From assembly GCA_964437365.1 (NCBI GenBank), contig CAYTGM010000002.1, positions 124,001 to 188,000 on the forward strand: a DNA stretch of 64,000 bases. Reading direction: 5' to 3'. Position 1 is the first letter of the stretch. The number at the start of each line of letters is the position of its first letter. This DNA comes from CAYTGM01 sp964437365 (GTDB lineage: Bacteria > Sumerlaeota > Sumerlaeia > SLMS01). Under the pieces are notes generated by a model. It searched no databases, was not told the origin of the DNA, and saw only the letters and a list, made by a program, of their open reading frames with translations. The position numbers and the translations under genes are program-made. Below are positions 1 through 8,205 of the stretch, piece after piece.

Positions 1-1142
1 TATCGTCTTCTTAACTGTGCAAGGTCGATTCTGGCTAGATTACCGTAAGTGCCGTTCGTGTCTAGCTTCTCCAGTTTTTCCAGAATATCTTCGGCATCTT
101 TGCGCTTGTTGGAGGCAGCATAAGTTTTTGATAAACCGAAAAGCGCATCAAGATCGTCGGGAGAAAGTGCAAGTGCCTGCTTGAACGCACCTTCCGCTTT
201 CTCTAACACATCTCTCTTCTTCTGGACGTCATTCCCAACGGCTCCCGACGTTGCATGGCGACGCAAGGCGTTCCCTAAGTCGATCCAATTCAATGGGTTG
301 TTCCCTACAACCTCTGCCGCTTCGATATAATATTCAGTGGCTTCCTTAAACTTATCAGATTCCATCATTTGCTGACCGCGAGACCGAAGTGCATCCTCCA
401 GGGAGACGGCAACGTAATCCTGAAAATCAGGGAACTCTTCGTAAGAATCCCTCAGAATATCCAATGCTTCCTCGTGATCATCGCTCTTGAGGAGCATATC
501 TGCTTCCTGAAGTTTCGTAACCAGATCGGCTGGCAGTTTATCCTGGGTAATGGAAGGAAGGCGCTCGGATGAAAAGATGTTCCCCATGGAGCCAGAGATG
601 GCGGTTGCTGTGATAAAGAGCGTGCCGGTGATCATCAGTGCTCCACCTACCGCAATGATCGGACGCCAGTTGATTGTATTGAGGAAACCTGGTGCTCTTG
701 GAGCGCGAATTCGATCAGGGAGAGTGATCTTGCCGAGAAAGGACTTTTCCTCTTCTTCAGCCTCATCCTCGTCTTCAATGTACTCTTCCCAGTTGTCAGA
801 GACCTTTTCATCACTATCCCAGCCTTCGCCGAGCTCTCGGTCCAGGTAGGAATTCACGAGGTCATCGCGAGTGACCGCACCGGGCTTATCCATGAGAGCC
901 CGAAGCTCTTTTTGAGAAAGAGTCGCCAGAATCTGCTCTTCGAGGGCGATTTCCAGTCCTTTTCGGGCGTTACCGCAAAAGGGAGCTAACTGAAGAGCCC
1001 GTCGATAGCACACCACGGCTCTTGACCAGTCTTCTTTCTCTCCAGCAAGGAGAGCTTCTTCACACCAGCCGGCAGCATCGCGGGGTGTTTTCTTTTTCTT
1101 AGGGGTAGTTTCAGTTTTGCGTTTCGGCGACAACAGCTTCAT
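1..1142 (-). CDS. TPR-type single-pass membrane protein (3' end at window edge)
   Basis: Reading from an ATG at 1142 leftwards gives 380 codons without a stop; the last two bases of the window (TA in this frame) would fit a stop just outside. Residues 22-75 form a TPR-like helical pair, 100-135 is very acidic, about 160-183 is a single hydrophobic transmembrane segment, and 205-370 holds further TPR-like repeats, including one with A, F and Y at typical helix positions (about 315-345). The TPR part after the membrane segment probably lies outside the cytoplasm and scaffolds proteins. It is divergent from the pilus-type ATPase gene, but no shared function can be proved. No enzymatic motif is seen. 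Confidence 0.75.
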   Translation of the reverse strand, partial: MKLLSPKRKTETTPKKKKTPRDAAGWCEEALLAGEKEDWSRAVVCYRRALQLAPFCGNARKGLEIALEEQILATLSQKELRALMDKPGAVTRDDLVNSYLDRELGEGWDSDEKVSDNWEEYIEDEDEAEEEEKSFLGKITLPDRIRAPRAPGFLNTINWRPIIAVGGALMITGTLFITATAISGSMGNIFSSERLPSITQDKLPADLVTKLQEADMLLKSDDHEEALDILRDSYEEFPDFQDYVAVSLEDALRSRGQQMMESDKFKEATEYYIEAAEVVGNNPLNWIDLGNALRRHATSGAVGNDVQKKRDVLEKAEGAFKQALALSPDDLDALFGLSKTYAASNKRKDAEDILEKLEKLDTNGTYGNLARIDLAQLRRR

Positions 1143-1302
1143 CTACGGGTCTCAGGAGCGGAACAAGATTGCGATCACTCAAGAAAAAGAAGGGGGAGGG
1201 CTACCGCATCAAGAAAAAACAGCGAGATGCGAGAGATTATCTCCTTGTCGTCTTTTTGTTTAGGAAAGATTGTCGTACAATCTGATTCAAACAAGGTTTC
1301 AC

Positions 1303-2478
1303 ATGCGCGAACTTCAAGAAAAGCTGGATAATGTGCAGAAGTCTGACTCCTGGGGGGTCGAGGTTGCTGAGATACTATTGCGTGAAGGCACCAGGGCTAA
1401 TTTGACAGACCTTCATATCTCTCCAAGAAAAGATGAAACCCTCATTCGATCGAGGCGACATGGGAAACTTCTAACGGTTGCTCGACTGCGTGATGTGAAT
1501 CATGAGCTTCTGATTGCCCGGTTTAAGGTTCTTTCAAAGCTTCCCGCTTACAAGAAAAATGAAACCCAGGACGGCAGGATTGAGTGGTCTCTTGAAGGTG
1601 ATGGGAAAGCAGAGCTCCTAACCCTAAGAACATCTTTCCTTCCAACCATTCATGGAGAAAACCTGGTCATCCGGTTTCCGGAAGAAGGCTTTCAGGAACC
1701 GCGACTTGAATTGCTCGGTTTGCCTGATGCGCTCATTCAGCCCATCAATAATCTCATCAATCGTCAGGATGGCGTGGTCTTTCTTGCCGGTCCGAGTAAC
1801 AGCGGAAAAACAACGACGATGCACGCGATCATGATCGAGCTGTTTCAACGCCACGGAGACCGCCTCGCCTTTATGACCATTGAAGATCCAGTTGAGCGCT
1901 CGCTGGCTTTCGCCGAGCAGGTTCAGGTCAATGATGCTATTGAGTTTGGTTTTGAGAAAGCGATGCGATCAGCTCTGAGGCAGGATCCCGACGTCTTGCT
2001 TGTAGGAGAGATCCGCGACTTAACGACCGCAAAGATTGCTTTGCAGGCTGGTCTGACCGGTCATCTCGTTTTAACGAGCGTTCACACAGGACGTAGCTAT
2101 ACAGTCTTCAGCCGACTCCTCTCACTCGGGATCGAACCATACGTTCTCAGCTCCTCCGTTCGGACTGTAATCGCGCAACGTTTGGTTTCAAAGCTATGTC
2201 ATTCTTGTCGTGAATACAGTGACGAGCTTAAAGGCTATCAGGCTAAAGGGTGCGAGCAGTGTGATTCGACTGGGGTTGAGGGAAGGCAGGGACTTTTTGA
2301 GATGCTGCGTGTAAACGAGGAAGTCCGTGAGCTTGTTCTAAGTGCTGAGAGAGTCTCTGGTTTAAGATCTGAATTACAGAAACATATGATCTATACGCTT
2401 GAGCAACACGGCAAAGAGCTTGTTGATGCAGGCACATTGAGTCCTGCAGAGTATCATTTTACTTTGGACAATGGCTGA
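1303..2478 (+). CDS. Type IV pilus / type II secretion traffic ATPase (PilB/GspE-like)
   Basis: Hexameric secretion ATPase that would power pilus or pseudopilus assembly from the cytoplasmic side. Numbered from ATG 1303 (391 aa): Asp box TIEDPVE near 192-198, Walker A GPSNSGKT near 163-170, Walker B DVLLVGEIRD near 230-239, His box with LTSVHTG near 257-263, then two CxxC pairs (CHSC, CEQC) typical of GspE/PilB. The N-terminal MshEN/T2SSE-N domain that normally precedes the core is absent, so the protein is short for the family. A TTG at 1270 could extend it by 11 residues, but its AGGA lies very close; AAGG at 1293-1296 sits 6 bases before ATG 1303. It is unlinked to pilMNOPQ at 12 kb but could serve it. 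PilT-like retraction use cannot be excluded. Confidence 0.85.
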   Translation: MRELQEKLDNVQKSDSWGVEVAEILLREGTRANLTDLHISPRKDETLIRSRRHGKLLTVARLRDVNHELLIARFKVLSKLPAYKKNETQDGRIEWSLEGDGKAELLTLRTSFLPTIHGENLVIRFPEEGFQEPRLELLGLPDALIQPINNLINRQDGVVFLAGPSNSGKTTTMHAIMIELFQRHGDRLAFMTIEDPVERSLAFAEQVQVNDAIEFGFEKAMRSALRQDPDVLLVGEIRDLTTAKIALQAGLTGHLVLTSVHTGRSYTVFSRLLSLGIEPYVLSSSVRTVIAQRLVSKLCHSCREYSDELKGYQAKGCEQCDSTGVEGRQGLFEMLRVNEEVRELVLSAERVSGLRSELQKHMIYTLEQHGKELVDAGTLSPAEYHFTLDNG

Positions 2479-2496
2479 TAACGCCTGGGAGTTGTC

Positions 2497-2790
2497 TTAT
2501 TTACGCCGGAGTTGTATACGAAGGATCTCTCGCCACTCTTCATCGAGTGAAAGTTCAGATGTATTTCTACCTGCCCGTCTGTACCAATGATCTGCATTCC
2601 ACGGATCGCCTTCTTTGCGATGGAGGTAGGCATGTACCCAGGCGCAGTCTGGATCCGAGCTGGTCTGAACTTCGGCATGAGCACCATCCCAGTCGTTCTT
2701 CGCAATGAGCCATAAAGCCTTCGTTGCCCTGGTCAGTCCATCCGGTGGAGTTGGATCCATCAGTGTTTGTTCGAATTCATCAACCGTCAA
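2497..2790 (-). CDS. Small conserved protein of unknown function
   Basis: 97 residues, beginning at a TTG. The central stretch with AWVHAYLHRKEGD followed by NADHWYRRAGR resembles a small uncharacterised family I recall from many bacteria (typically about 90 aa, with LW-AK-DW and HRKEGD-NA-YWYRRAG patterns). Rich in Trp, His and charged residues; no signal peptide or membrane segment, so probably cytoplasmic. The start is uncertain because no clear Shine-Dalgarno precedes the TTG; ATG codon 11 (2760) is an alternative but also lacks one. It is convergent with the ATPase gene, 18 bases apart. Function unknown. Confidence 0.7.
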   Translation of the reverse strand: MTVDEFEQTLMDPTPPDGLTRATKALWLIAKNDWDGAHAEVQTSSDPDCAWVHAYLHRKEGDPWNADHWYRRAGRNTSELSLDEEWREILRIQLRRK

Positions 2791-2856
2791 TTGAGGCTCA
2801 TTTCGATTTGGGTGATTAATAAGGAATAGAGTAGACTCCCTCCCCTCTCTCCTTAG

Positions 2857-2946
2857 TTATGCTTTTTTGATTTTGCGAGGGCGTTTTTTGCCGTAAGAAT
2901 TGTTCCAGACTTTTCCACGACGTGTTCTTTTGTCACCGCGACCCAT
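2857..2946 (-). CDS. 30S ribosomal protein bTHX (Thx)
   Basis: A 29-residue, extremely basic protein starting MGRGDKRTRRGKVW and ending RPRKIKKA. It matches the pattern of bTHX, the small peptide that sits at the head of the 30S subunit in Thermus and in many other bacteria. A good ribosome binding site (AGGAGT) lies 8 bases before the ATG at 2946. The longer open frame extending upstream through the tRNA region is not coding. It lies between an unknown small gene and tRNA-Leu. Confidence 0.88.
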   Translation of the reverse strand: MGRGDKRTRRGKVWNNSYGKKRPRKIKKA

Positions 2947-3082
2947 AGATGTTACTCCTGTGAGCGAATTTGGATAAAGAGTCTCTCCCAAAGGAACGGG
3001 GCTCGTCAACTGTCGCTTGCATCGAAATAGGAGATTCTTGCTTGCGTTGGCCCATGGTACTATGGCTTTTTTCCCGTTCTGC

Positions 3083-3169
3083 GCCGGGATGGCGGAATTG
3101 GCAGACGCACCAGACTCAAAATCTGGCGATGGCAACATCGTGCGGGTTCGACTCCCGCTCCCGGCACCA
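3083..3169 (+). tRNA. tRNA-Leu (anticodon CAA)
   Basis: An 87-base class II tRNA. The acceptor stem pairs GCCGGGA (3083-3089) with TCCCGGC (3159-3165); the anticodon arm CCAGA-CTCAAAA-TCTGG gives anticodon CAA (reads UUG, leucine); a long variable arm (CGATG-GCAA-CATCG) is typical of tRNA-Leu; the T arm has GGTTCGA. The 3' CCA is encoded (3167-3169). A TACTAT hexamer at 3058-3063 could be the -10 of its promoter, but no convincing -35 is present. Confidence 0.96.
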
Positions 3170-3190
3170 CCTCACTCTTACACTTGAAAA

Positions 3191-4168
3191 TCAATCTGGA
3201 GCATTGGCGATAAAGACTCCACGCCTGGGGGCAGGGTAGCCTTCACATGTTTTGTTGGAATCCTCAGGGTCAAGAAACTGGGGCAAGGAATCAAAACGCA
3301 TCCAATTAGTGGAACGCTGTTCTTCAATAGTGGTTTTCGTTATGTCAACGCAGCGGGGATCTCTGAACTTCGCCCTCTTCAGCCATGTCAGAAGGGTATC
3401 TGGTGAAGGAAGAAACCAGGTGTTTCGCATCTTCGCGTAACGGCCTTCCGGAAGTAATGCCATCCCATCAGGCCCATCAATGACCAGTGCTTCGAGAACA
3501 AGCTCTCCTCCTGGCTTTAGTAAACCACGGAGATCAAACAAATGGTCCATCGGTGATCGTCGGTGGTGGAGGACGCCCATCGAGAATACTGTGTCGAATA
3601 GCTGGCATTCGGGCGGTAGATCCTCGATGCCCAGAGGTGCGACCCATGCGGGTGGGTTATCAAAGTATGGGCGGAGTGCCAGGAATTGAAAAACACTGAC
3701 AAGTGTCGGGTCTATACCGAGAACATAGTCCGCACCTGCGCCCACCATGCGAATGCAATGATAGCCGTTCCCGCACCCTACGTCGAGAACCACTTTTCCC
3801 TTGAGAGGGCTGATATGGGGCTCAACGCGATGCCACTTCCAGTCTGAACGCCACTCGGTATCAATATAGACATCGCCAATCTTCCATGGTCCCTTTCTCC
3901 AGGGGTGGAACTCCATCAATTGGGATGTCAGCTGCTCTTTTTGATCTTCTGATAGACTCAAAGCTGGCCTGGCTTCGACAGGGTCATTGTTTAAAAGGGC
4001 CTCTTTGATTTTTATATCCGGGAGATTTTCGAGCGCCTTTGTCCAACGAGGCAGGTCTCCATGGCTTGCCGGATGCATTTTCTCGTCTATAACAGGTCTG
4101 AGGTGATCAGTAAGATGGTTGCGGCCTGTCTCATTCAACCGCCGATAGAGGTCCTCGAAGTTCTTCAT
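3191..4168 (-). CDS. cmoB: tRNA U34 carboxymethyltransferase CmoB
   Basis: Transfers the carboxymethyl group of carboxy-SAM to 5-hydroxyuridine at position 34 of tRNA, giving the cmo5U wobble base. The 325-residue form matches E. coli CmoB in length. It has the family N-terminal helical region (LPRWTKALENLPDIK), the PWRKGPW block, and a Rossmann SAM-binding motif VVLDVGCGNGYHCIRM. The first in-frame start is at 4201, but ATG 4168 makes an ATGA overlap with the cmoA stop (4165-4167) and aligns with the known N terminus (KNFEDLYRRL), so 4168 is chosen. Third gene of a kdsD-cmoA-cmoB operon; CmoA makes its cofactor. Confidence 0.95.
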   Translation of the reverse strand: MKNFEDLYRRLNETGRNHLTDHLRPVIDEKMHPASHGDLPRWTKALENLPDIKIKEALLNNDPVEARPALSLSEDQKEQLTSQLMEFHPWRKGPWKIGDVYIDTEWRSDWKWHRVEPHISPLKGKVVLDVGCGNGYHCIRMVGAGADYVLGIDPTLVSVFQFLALRPYFDNPPAWVAPLGIEDLPPECQLFDTVFSMGVLHHRRSPMDHLFDLRGLLKPGGELVLEALVIDGPDGMALLPEGRYAKMRNTWFLPSPDTLLTWLKRAKFRDPRCVDITKTTIEEQRSTNWMRFDSLPQFLDPEDSNKTCEGYPAPRRGVFIANAPD

Positions 4169-4905
4169 TTCCACGCAATCATCGAAGCAAAGTTGAGACA
4201 TTGAAACCAGCGCTGAACCTTGCTGAAGCCTGCTTCCCTGAGCCTCGATTCGTGGGTTTCAAAGGTGTCAGGTATGAGGATTTTTTCCAGAGCTGTTCGT
4301 TTCTGGCTGATCTCCAGTTCACTGTATCCTCTGGTTTTTTTGAAGCTCTCATAGATTTCGCGAAAATCTTCCTGGATCTTGTCATCAGGGAACTGGATTT
4401 TCTCAGAGATAATGATGACGCCCTTTTCCAGCATTCCGTTATAGATGCGTTTCAGCAGATCGGTTCTTTGATCTCTAGGTATGAATTGAAGGGTAAAGTT
4501 GAGCACCACAACCGAAGCTTCCTTTATTTCCGTATTCTGGATATCCTCTTGAATGATCTTGTAGGAACATTTTGTTGGAATCTTCGAAAGGTTTTCATGA
4601 CAGCGTTTGATCATAGACTCAGAGAGATCGATCGCGTGGACGGTGCAATGCTCCGCCTCCACACGGGAGAGCATTTCTAAGGAGACAGCACCAAGAGAAC
4701 ACCCCAGATCGTATAGATTTGAGGCTTCTGTGGCATACTTCTGAGAAATAAGCCCAATCATACGCAACCCTGCATCGTATCCTGGAACGGAACGATGAAT
4801 CATGTCGTCGAAGACGCTTGTGACATTCTCGTCAAATTCAAAGTCTCGAATGACAGATAGTTCTTCCCGGTAAACCTGATCCCGATTCTGCGATTCAGAA
4901 CTCAT
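4165..4905 (-). CDS. cmoA: Carboxy-S-adenosyl-L-methionine synthase CmoA
   Basis: Converts SAM and prephenate to carboxy-SAM, the cofactor used by CmoB for tRNA wobble uridine modification. 246 residues, the family's usual size. The N-terminal block FEFDENVTSVFDDMI and RSVPGYD are CmoA signatures; SAM-binding motif LYDLGCSLGAVSLEML near 63-78; acidic loop HAIDLSESMIKR. The ATG at 4905 shares one base with the kdsD stop (TGATG), and the gene ends in an ATGA overlap with cmoB, indicating translational coupling through all three genes. Confidence 0.95.
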   Translation of the reverse strand: MSSESQNRDQVYREELSVIRDFEFDENVTSVFDDMIHRSVPGYDAGLRMIGLISQKYATEASNLYDLGCSLGAVSLEMLSRVEAEHCTVHAIDLSESMIKRCHENLSKIPTKCSYKIIQEDIQNTEIKEASVVVLNFTLQFIPRDQRTDLLKRIYNGMLEKGVIIISEKIQFPDDKIQEDFREIYESFKKTRGYSELEISQKRTALEKILIPDTFETHESRLREAGFSKVQRWFQCLNFASMIAWK

Positions 4906-5918
4906 CAGTGGGTGATGCCGGCTTTAATAAGATCGTGGAGATGTATCATCCCGACAGGTTTTTTCTCTTTATCAAGAACGGGCAATGCTGTGATATTCCA
5001 ACTTTCCATCAAGTCGACGGCCTTAACCCCGAGGGTCTCCGGCGAAATAGACTTGGGATTCCTGATCATAAACTCGCCTATTGGAACATTCGTGTCTATC
5101 TGCCCTGATGACTTGCTGAAAAGCCGGCCTAGATCACCATCTGTGAAAATGCCCTGGAGTACTCCGGCTTCGCTAACAATACTTATAGCTCCCATGCGCT
5201 TACTTGAAAGAACTTTGATGGCATCGGCAAGTGAGGTTGATTCATCAGTGATCGGGTTCTCTTCACCGCTATGCATCATGTCTCCCACTTTAACCAGAAG
5301 TCTTCTGCCGAGTGCTCCCAGGGGATGACGTATTGCATAGTCCTCTTTCGTAAATCCTCGCCGTTTCATAAGACTCACTGCCAAAGCATCACCAAGCGCT
5401 AGCTGGGCTGTTGTTGATGTCGTTGGCGCGAGGTTAAGAGGACAAACTTCTCTATCTATCTTTGTCAGGAGAACAACGTCGGCTTGTTTCGCGAGTTCTG
5501 AATCCTCACGTCCAGTCACTGCGATGAGAGGACTTTTCTGCCGTTTAATATAGGGAAGGAGGTTCAGAATCTCATCTGAAGCACCGCTTTGTGACAGGGC
5601 CAGAACCACGTTGCGTGAAGTAATCATACCGAGGTCTCCATGAAGTCCTTCGGCAGGGTGAACAAAGAATGCTGGTGTTCCTGTCGAGGCCAGGGTTGCC
5701 GCGATTTTCCGGGCGATATGGCCGCTTTTCCCCATCCCGGTTATAATGGCCTGTTCGTTGTAGGCGCCAAGAAGGTCGACCGCTTTGCCGAAACTCTCCA
5801 AATCAAGGTTTTCAGCCATGTTCAAAAGCGTTTCTGCTTCTTCTTTCAGGACGCTGGCTCCTGTTTCCTTAGTTTGTTCCCAGAGGTCTTTTTTGAAGAT
5901 GGAGGGGTCAGATATCAT
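4905..5918 (-). CDS. kdsD: Arabinose-5-phosphate isomerase (KdsD/KpsF family)
   Basis: Interconverts ribulose-5-phosphate and arabinose-5-phosphate, the first step of Kdo synthesis for lipopolysaccharide. From ATG 5918 the protein has 337 residues, close to E. coli KdsD (328): an SIS sugar-isomerase domain with MGKSGHIARKIAATLASTG and HPAEGLHGDLGM, then two CBS domains (about 210-335, with TDGDLGRL). The frame is open further up to an ATG at 6047, but the added 43 residues match nothing in the family; neither start has a strong ribosome binding site, so the exact N terminus is uncertain. First gene of the operon with cmoA and cmoB. The downstream Kdo phosphatase kdsC lies separately at 48.8 kb. 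Confidence 0.9.
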   Translation of the reverse strand: MISDPSIFKKDLWEQTKETGASVLKEEAETLLNMAENLDLESFGKAVDLLGAYNEQAIITGMGKSGHIARKIAATLASTGTPAFFVHPAEGLHGDLGMITSRNVVLALSQSGASDEILNLLPYIKRQKSPLIAVTGREDSELAKQADVVLLTKIDREVCPLNLAPTTSTTAQLALGDALAVSLMKRRGFTKEDYAIRHPLGALGRRLLVKVGDMMHSGEENPITDESTSLADAIKVLSSKRMGAISIVSEAGVLQGIFTDGDLGRLFSKSSGQIDTNVPIGEFMIRNPKSISPETLGVKAVDLMESWNITALPVLDKEKKPVGMIHLHDLIKAGITH

Positions 5919-6270
5919 AAGGGGGATTCGCTCATGGTGATGGTCTTCACTGGTCACTTTCGATGATCCGTGGGTCAGACTTAGCTGTCTTTCATGAGGG
6001 ACGGCTAGGAAAAGTTGCATAAGTGGGGCGTCAGGCCGTTTCAACATTGCTTCTACATCTCTGATCCCTGCTGGTAACTTGCATCGCTATGAATGTTCCA
6101 TGCATGTTCCAAGGAGGGTGATAGCAGGTTTATTGGGCATGGGGATCGGGTGTTTTCAAGGACACCGGACAGTGATCTGTTCTGTTTCCGTGAGGCTTTC
6201 CGCGTTGGCCTTCCCAGGGGGAGGCAGTTGTCTCAAACCAGGAAGCCCAGCGAAGGCGTTTCAGGGACGA

Positions 6271-7407
6271 TCAATTCTCTTTCGGGCACCTCAGCGTCGT
6301 GACCACGACTTGAGGACGACAGAGAATTCTAAAGGGAAAGAAGGCACCGATCCCGTTGCTTACGAAAGTCCGCATTCCTTTGTAGCGTCCTGCACCATAA
6401 ACCAGTTGGTCGGGGGCAGAGCTGGAGGCGATCGTGGTCCCGAAGAGCGGAAGCCTGATCTGTCCTCCGTGTGTATGCCCGGAAAAGGAGAAATGGCACC
6501 CCAGGTTCCGTAAGTGGGGGAAAGTTTGGGGTGTATGACAAAGGCCGATAACGGACTTGTTTCCAAACGACTTGATGCTCATCTCCAACTTCTCGATGAG
6601 ACGTGGAGTTGCAGGTATATAAGGATCTTCCAACCCGACCAGAAGAATAGAGTCATTCTTCTGAGGAATTTCTACGAATTCGTTTCTGAGGATTCTTCCT
6701 CCCCATTCCTCTTCGACCATCTGGGCAAAATAATCCGGGAAGCTCCAGAAGTCGTGGTTTCCACGAACACCGTATATATTAGAATGCTTGCCTAGAGCCT
6801 TTAAGAGCCTTCGAGCTTTCTTCCTGTGCCAGTAGCGCGAAAGAAAATCTCCCCCAATGAGCATGAGGTCCGTATTCTGTTCGAGTCCAATCTCCGCGAT
6901 TTCATAGAAGTAACTTTCTGTCAGGGTGGGGTGAACATGAAAGTCGGTCAGAAAACAGATTGTATATCCATCAAAGGACTCTGGCAGGTGGGGAAGTTTC
7001 AGGTCAAAACGGACGAGCTCTGGCTTGTCGTATTCATTGATTGGGTTTGCTATCCTCATTCCGACTCTCACCGGTAAGAGGAAGTGAGGTTCGTTCATTC
7101 CTGGTGAATTAAGAGTGAGTTGTTCTGTTTTTATGTGGCTGTTTCTCTCTCTTCTCATAATATACTCATAGAGAGCCTTAAGAACGATCATAGCACCGAG
7201 AAGAGCAGGCCATGAAATGTGAGGCCAGTCTTTCTCAAGAGCAATGAGGTGAAGTACACCTGAGATACAGCCTAAGGGTAGAATAGAAATTGAGAGGAAC
7301 TTTTTGATATAGCTTTCCCGGAGTCCAGCCAGGAAACGATTGTAGAACCAGACGAGAATTGAAGATGCCAGAATTCCGATGAAGAACGATTCAATTAGGT
7401 TCAGCAT
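6271..7407 (-). CDS. Membrane-anchored calcineurin-like metallophosphoesterase (YkuE/YaeI/LpxG type)
   Basis: 378 residues. Three hydrophobic N-terminal segments (about 5-25, 40-60 and 65-85) anchor a metallophosphoesterase domain. The binuclear metal-site motifs are intact: TDFHVHP, GGDF, GNHD, a downstream LCHTP and SGHTHGGQ. The family includes UDP-2,3-diacylglucosamine hydrolases acting in lipid A synthesis (LpxG type), a plausible but unproved role here. It begins one base after the trpF stop, so the two are probably co-transcribed. About 220 bases without a gene follow its stop before kdsD. Confidence 0.85.
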   Translation of the reverse strand: MLNLIESFFIGILASSILVWFYNRFLAGLRESYIKKFLSISILPLGCISGVLHLIALEKDWPHISWPALLGAMIVLKALYEYIMRRERNSHIKTEQLTLNSPGMNEPHFLLPVRVGMRIANPINEYDKPELVRFDLKLPHLPESFDGYTICFLTDFHVHPTLTESYFYEIAEIGLEQNTDLMLIGGDFLSRYWHRKKARRLLKALGKHSNIYGVRGNHDFWSFPDYFAQMVEEEWGGRILRNEFVEIPQKNDSILLVGLEDPYIPATPRLIEKLEMSIKSFGNKSVIGLCHTPQTFPHLRNLGCHFSFSGHTHGGQIRLPLFGTTIASSSAPDQLVYGAGRYKGMRTFVSNGIGAFFPFRILCRPQVVVTTLRCPKEN

Positions 7408-7408
7408 T

Positions 7409-8110
7409 TCAGGAGTTACTCTCTAGTGCTCGTCTATAATGATCAAAGAAGGTTTTCATTTTCGGGTGGGACTTGATGCGTGGCTCTGATTCGATTCCCG
7501 AGCTTAGGTCAAATGCATAGGGGAGAGGTCCCGGCTTGAGTCGCTCAATGATGCTCTCTATATTAAGATGATGGATACCACCTGCTACGAAAATTCTGTT
7601 CCCAGCGAAAAGGGGCTGAACAAGTTCATGGTTAAAGACCTTGCCCGTTCCTCCTTCTTTACCTTCTGAAAAGGCATCCGTAAGTATAGCGGGATGTGCG
7701 GGGGCGAGTTTTTCTATCTCTGCCGAAATAGAAGAATCCTTTACCTTCAGTGCGGGGATGATATGATCCGATCCGACTAATTGCACGATGTCGTCTGTAT
7801 TACCGTGAACTTGAAGAGCGGTTAGTTTAAGGTCTTTGAAGGAAGCAGCCATGAGTTCTGGATCTTCATCCACGAAAACCCCAAAGAAGCGAGGTTCCAT
7901 TCTTGATTTGTCTCTTACAGCCTGGACAAGAGCCTCTGCCTCTTTGAGCGTCAGGTGTCTGGGGCTTTTTGGAGTCATGATAATCCCAAGGAAATCAGCT
8001 CCGAGATCAAGTGCAAGCAGAGCATCTTCTGGTCGAGTCAATCCGCAGATCTTAATTCTAGGGGTGATTTGAGCATCGGGCAGTGACAATTTTTTTCTTC
8101 CACATTTCAA
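7409..8110 (-). CDS. trpF: Phosphoribosylanthranilate isomerase TrpF
   Basis: Catalyses the Amadori rearrangement of phosphoribosylanthranilate in tryptophan synthesis. 233 residues forming a TIM barrel: IKICGLTRPEDA carries the catalytic Cys, ILTDAF the catalytic Asp strand, and VAGGIHHLN and DLSSGIE the phosphate-binding loops. About 20 residues before the first strand are extra compared with most TrpF proteins, so the start may lie slightly further in. It is separated from trpA (61 kb here), so trp genes are dispersed. A phosphoesterase gene follows after one base. Confidence 0.94.
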   Translation of the reverse strand: MKCGRKKLSLPDAQITPRIKICGLTRPEDALLALDLGADFLGIIMTPKSPRHLTLKEAEALVQAVRDKSRMEPRFFGVFVDEDPELMAASFKDLKLTALQVHGNTDDIVQLVGSDHIIPALKVKDSSISAEIEKLAPAHPAILTDAFSEGKEGGTGKVFNHELVQPLFAGNRIFVAGGIHHLNIESIIERLKPGPLPYAFDLSSGIESEPRIKSHPKMKTFFDHYRRALESNS

Positions 8111-8205
8111 TTGGCGAGTTGTCTTGTTTCCAGCCTCATCATTTGGTTGCCTTACTTATTTGGTGGCTGCAAGGTTGTTCAAACCTGAGTTAAGGAAAAT
8201 CCAGC

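Noticed and set aside
6079..6513. 144-aa + strand ORF beside kdsD
   Set aside because: It is largely the antisense of the metallophosphoesterase gene and has no protein-like features.
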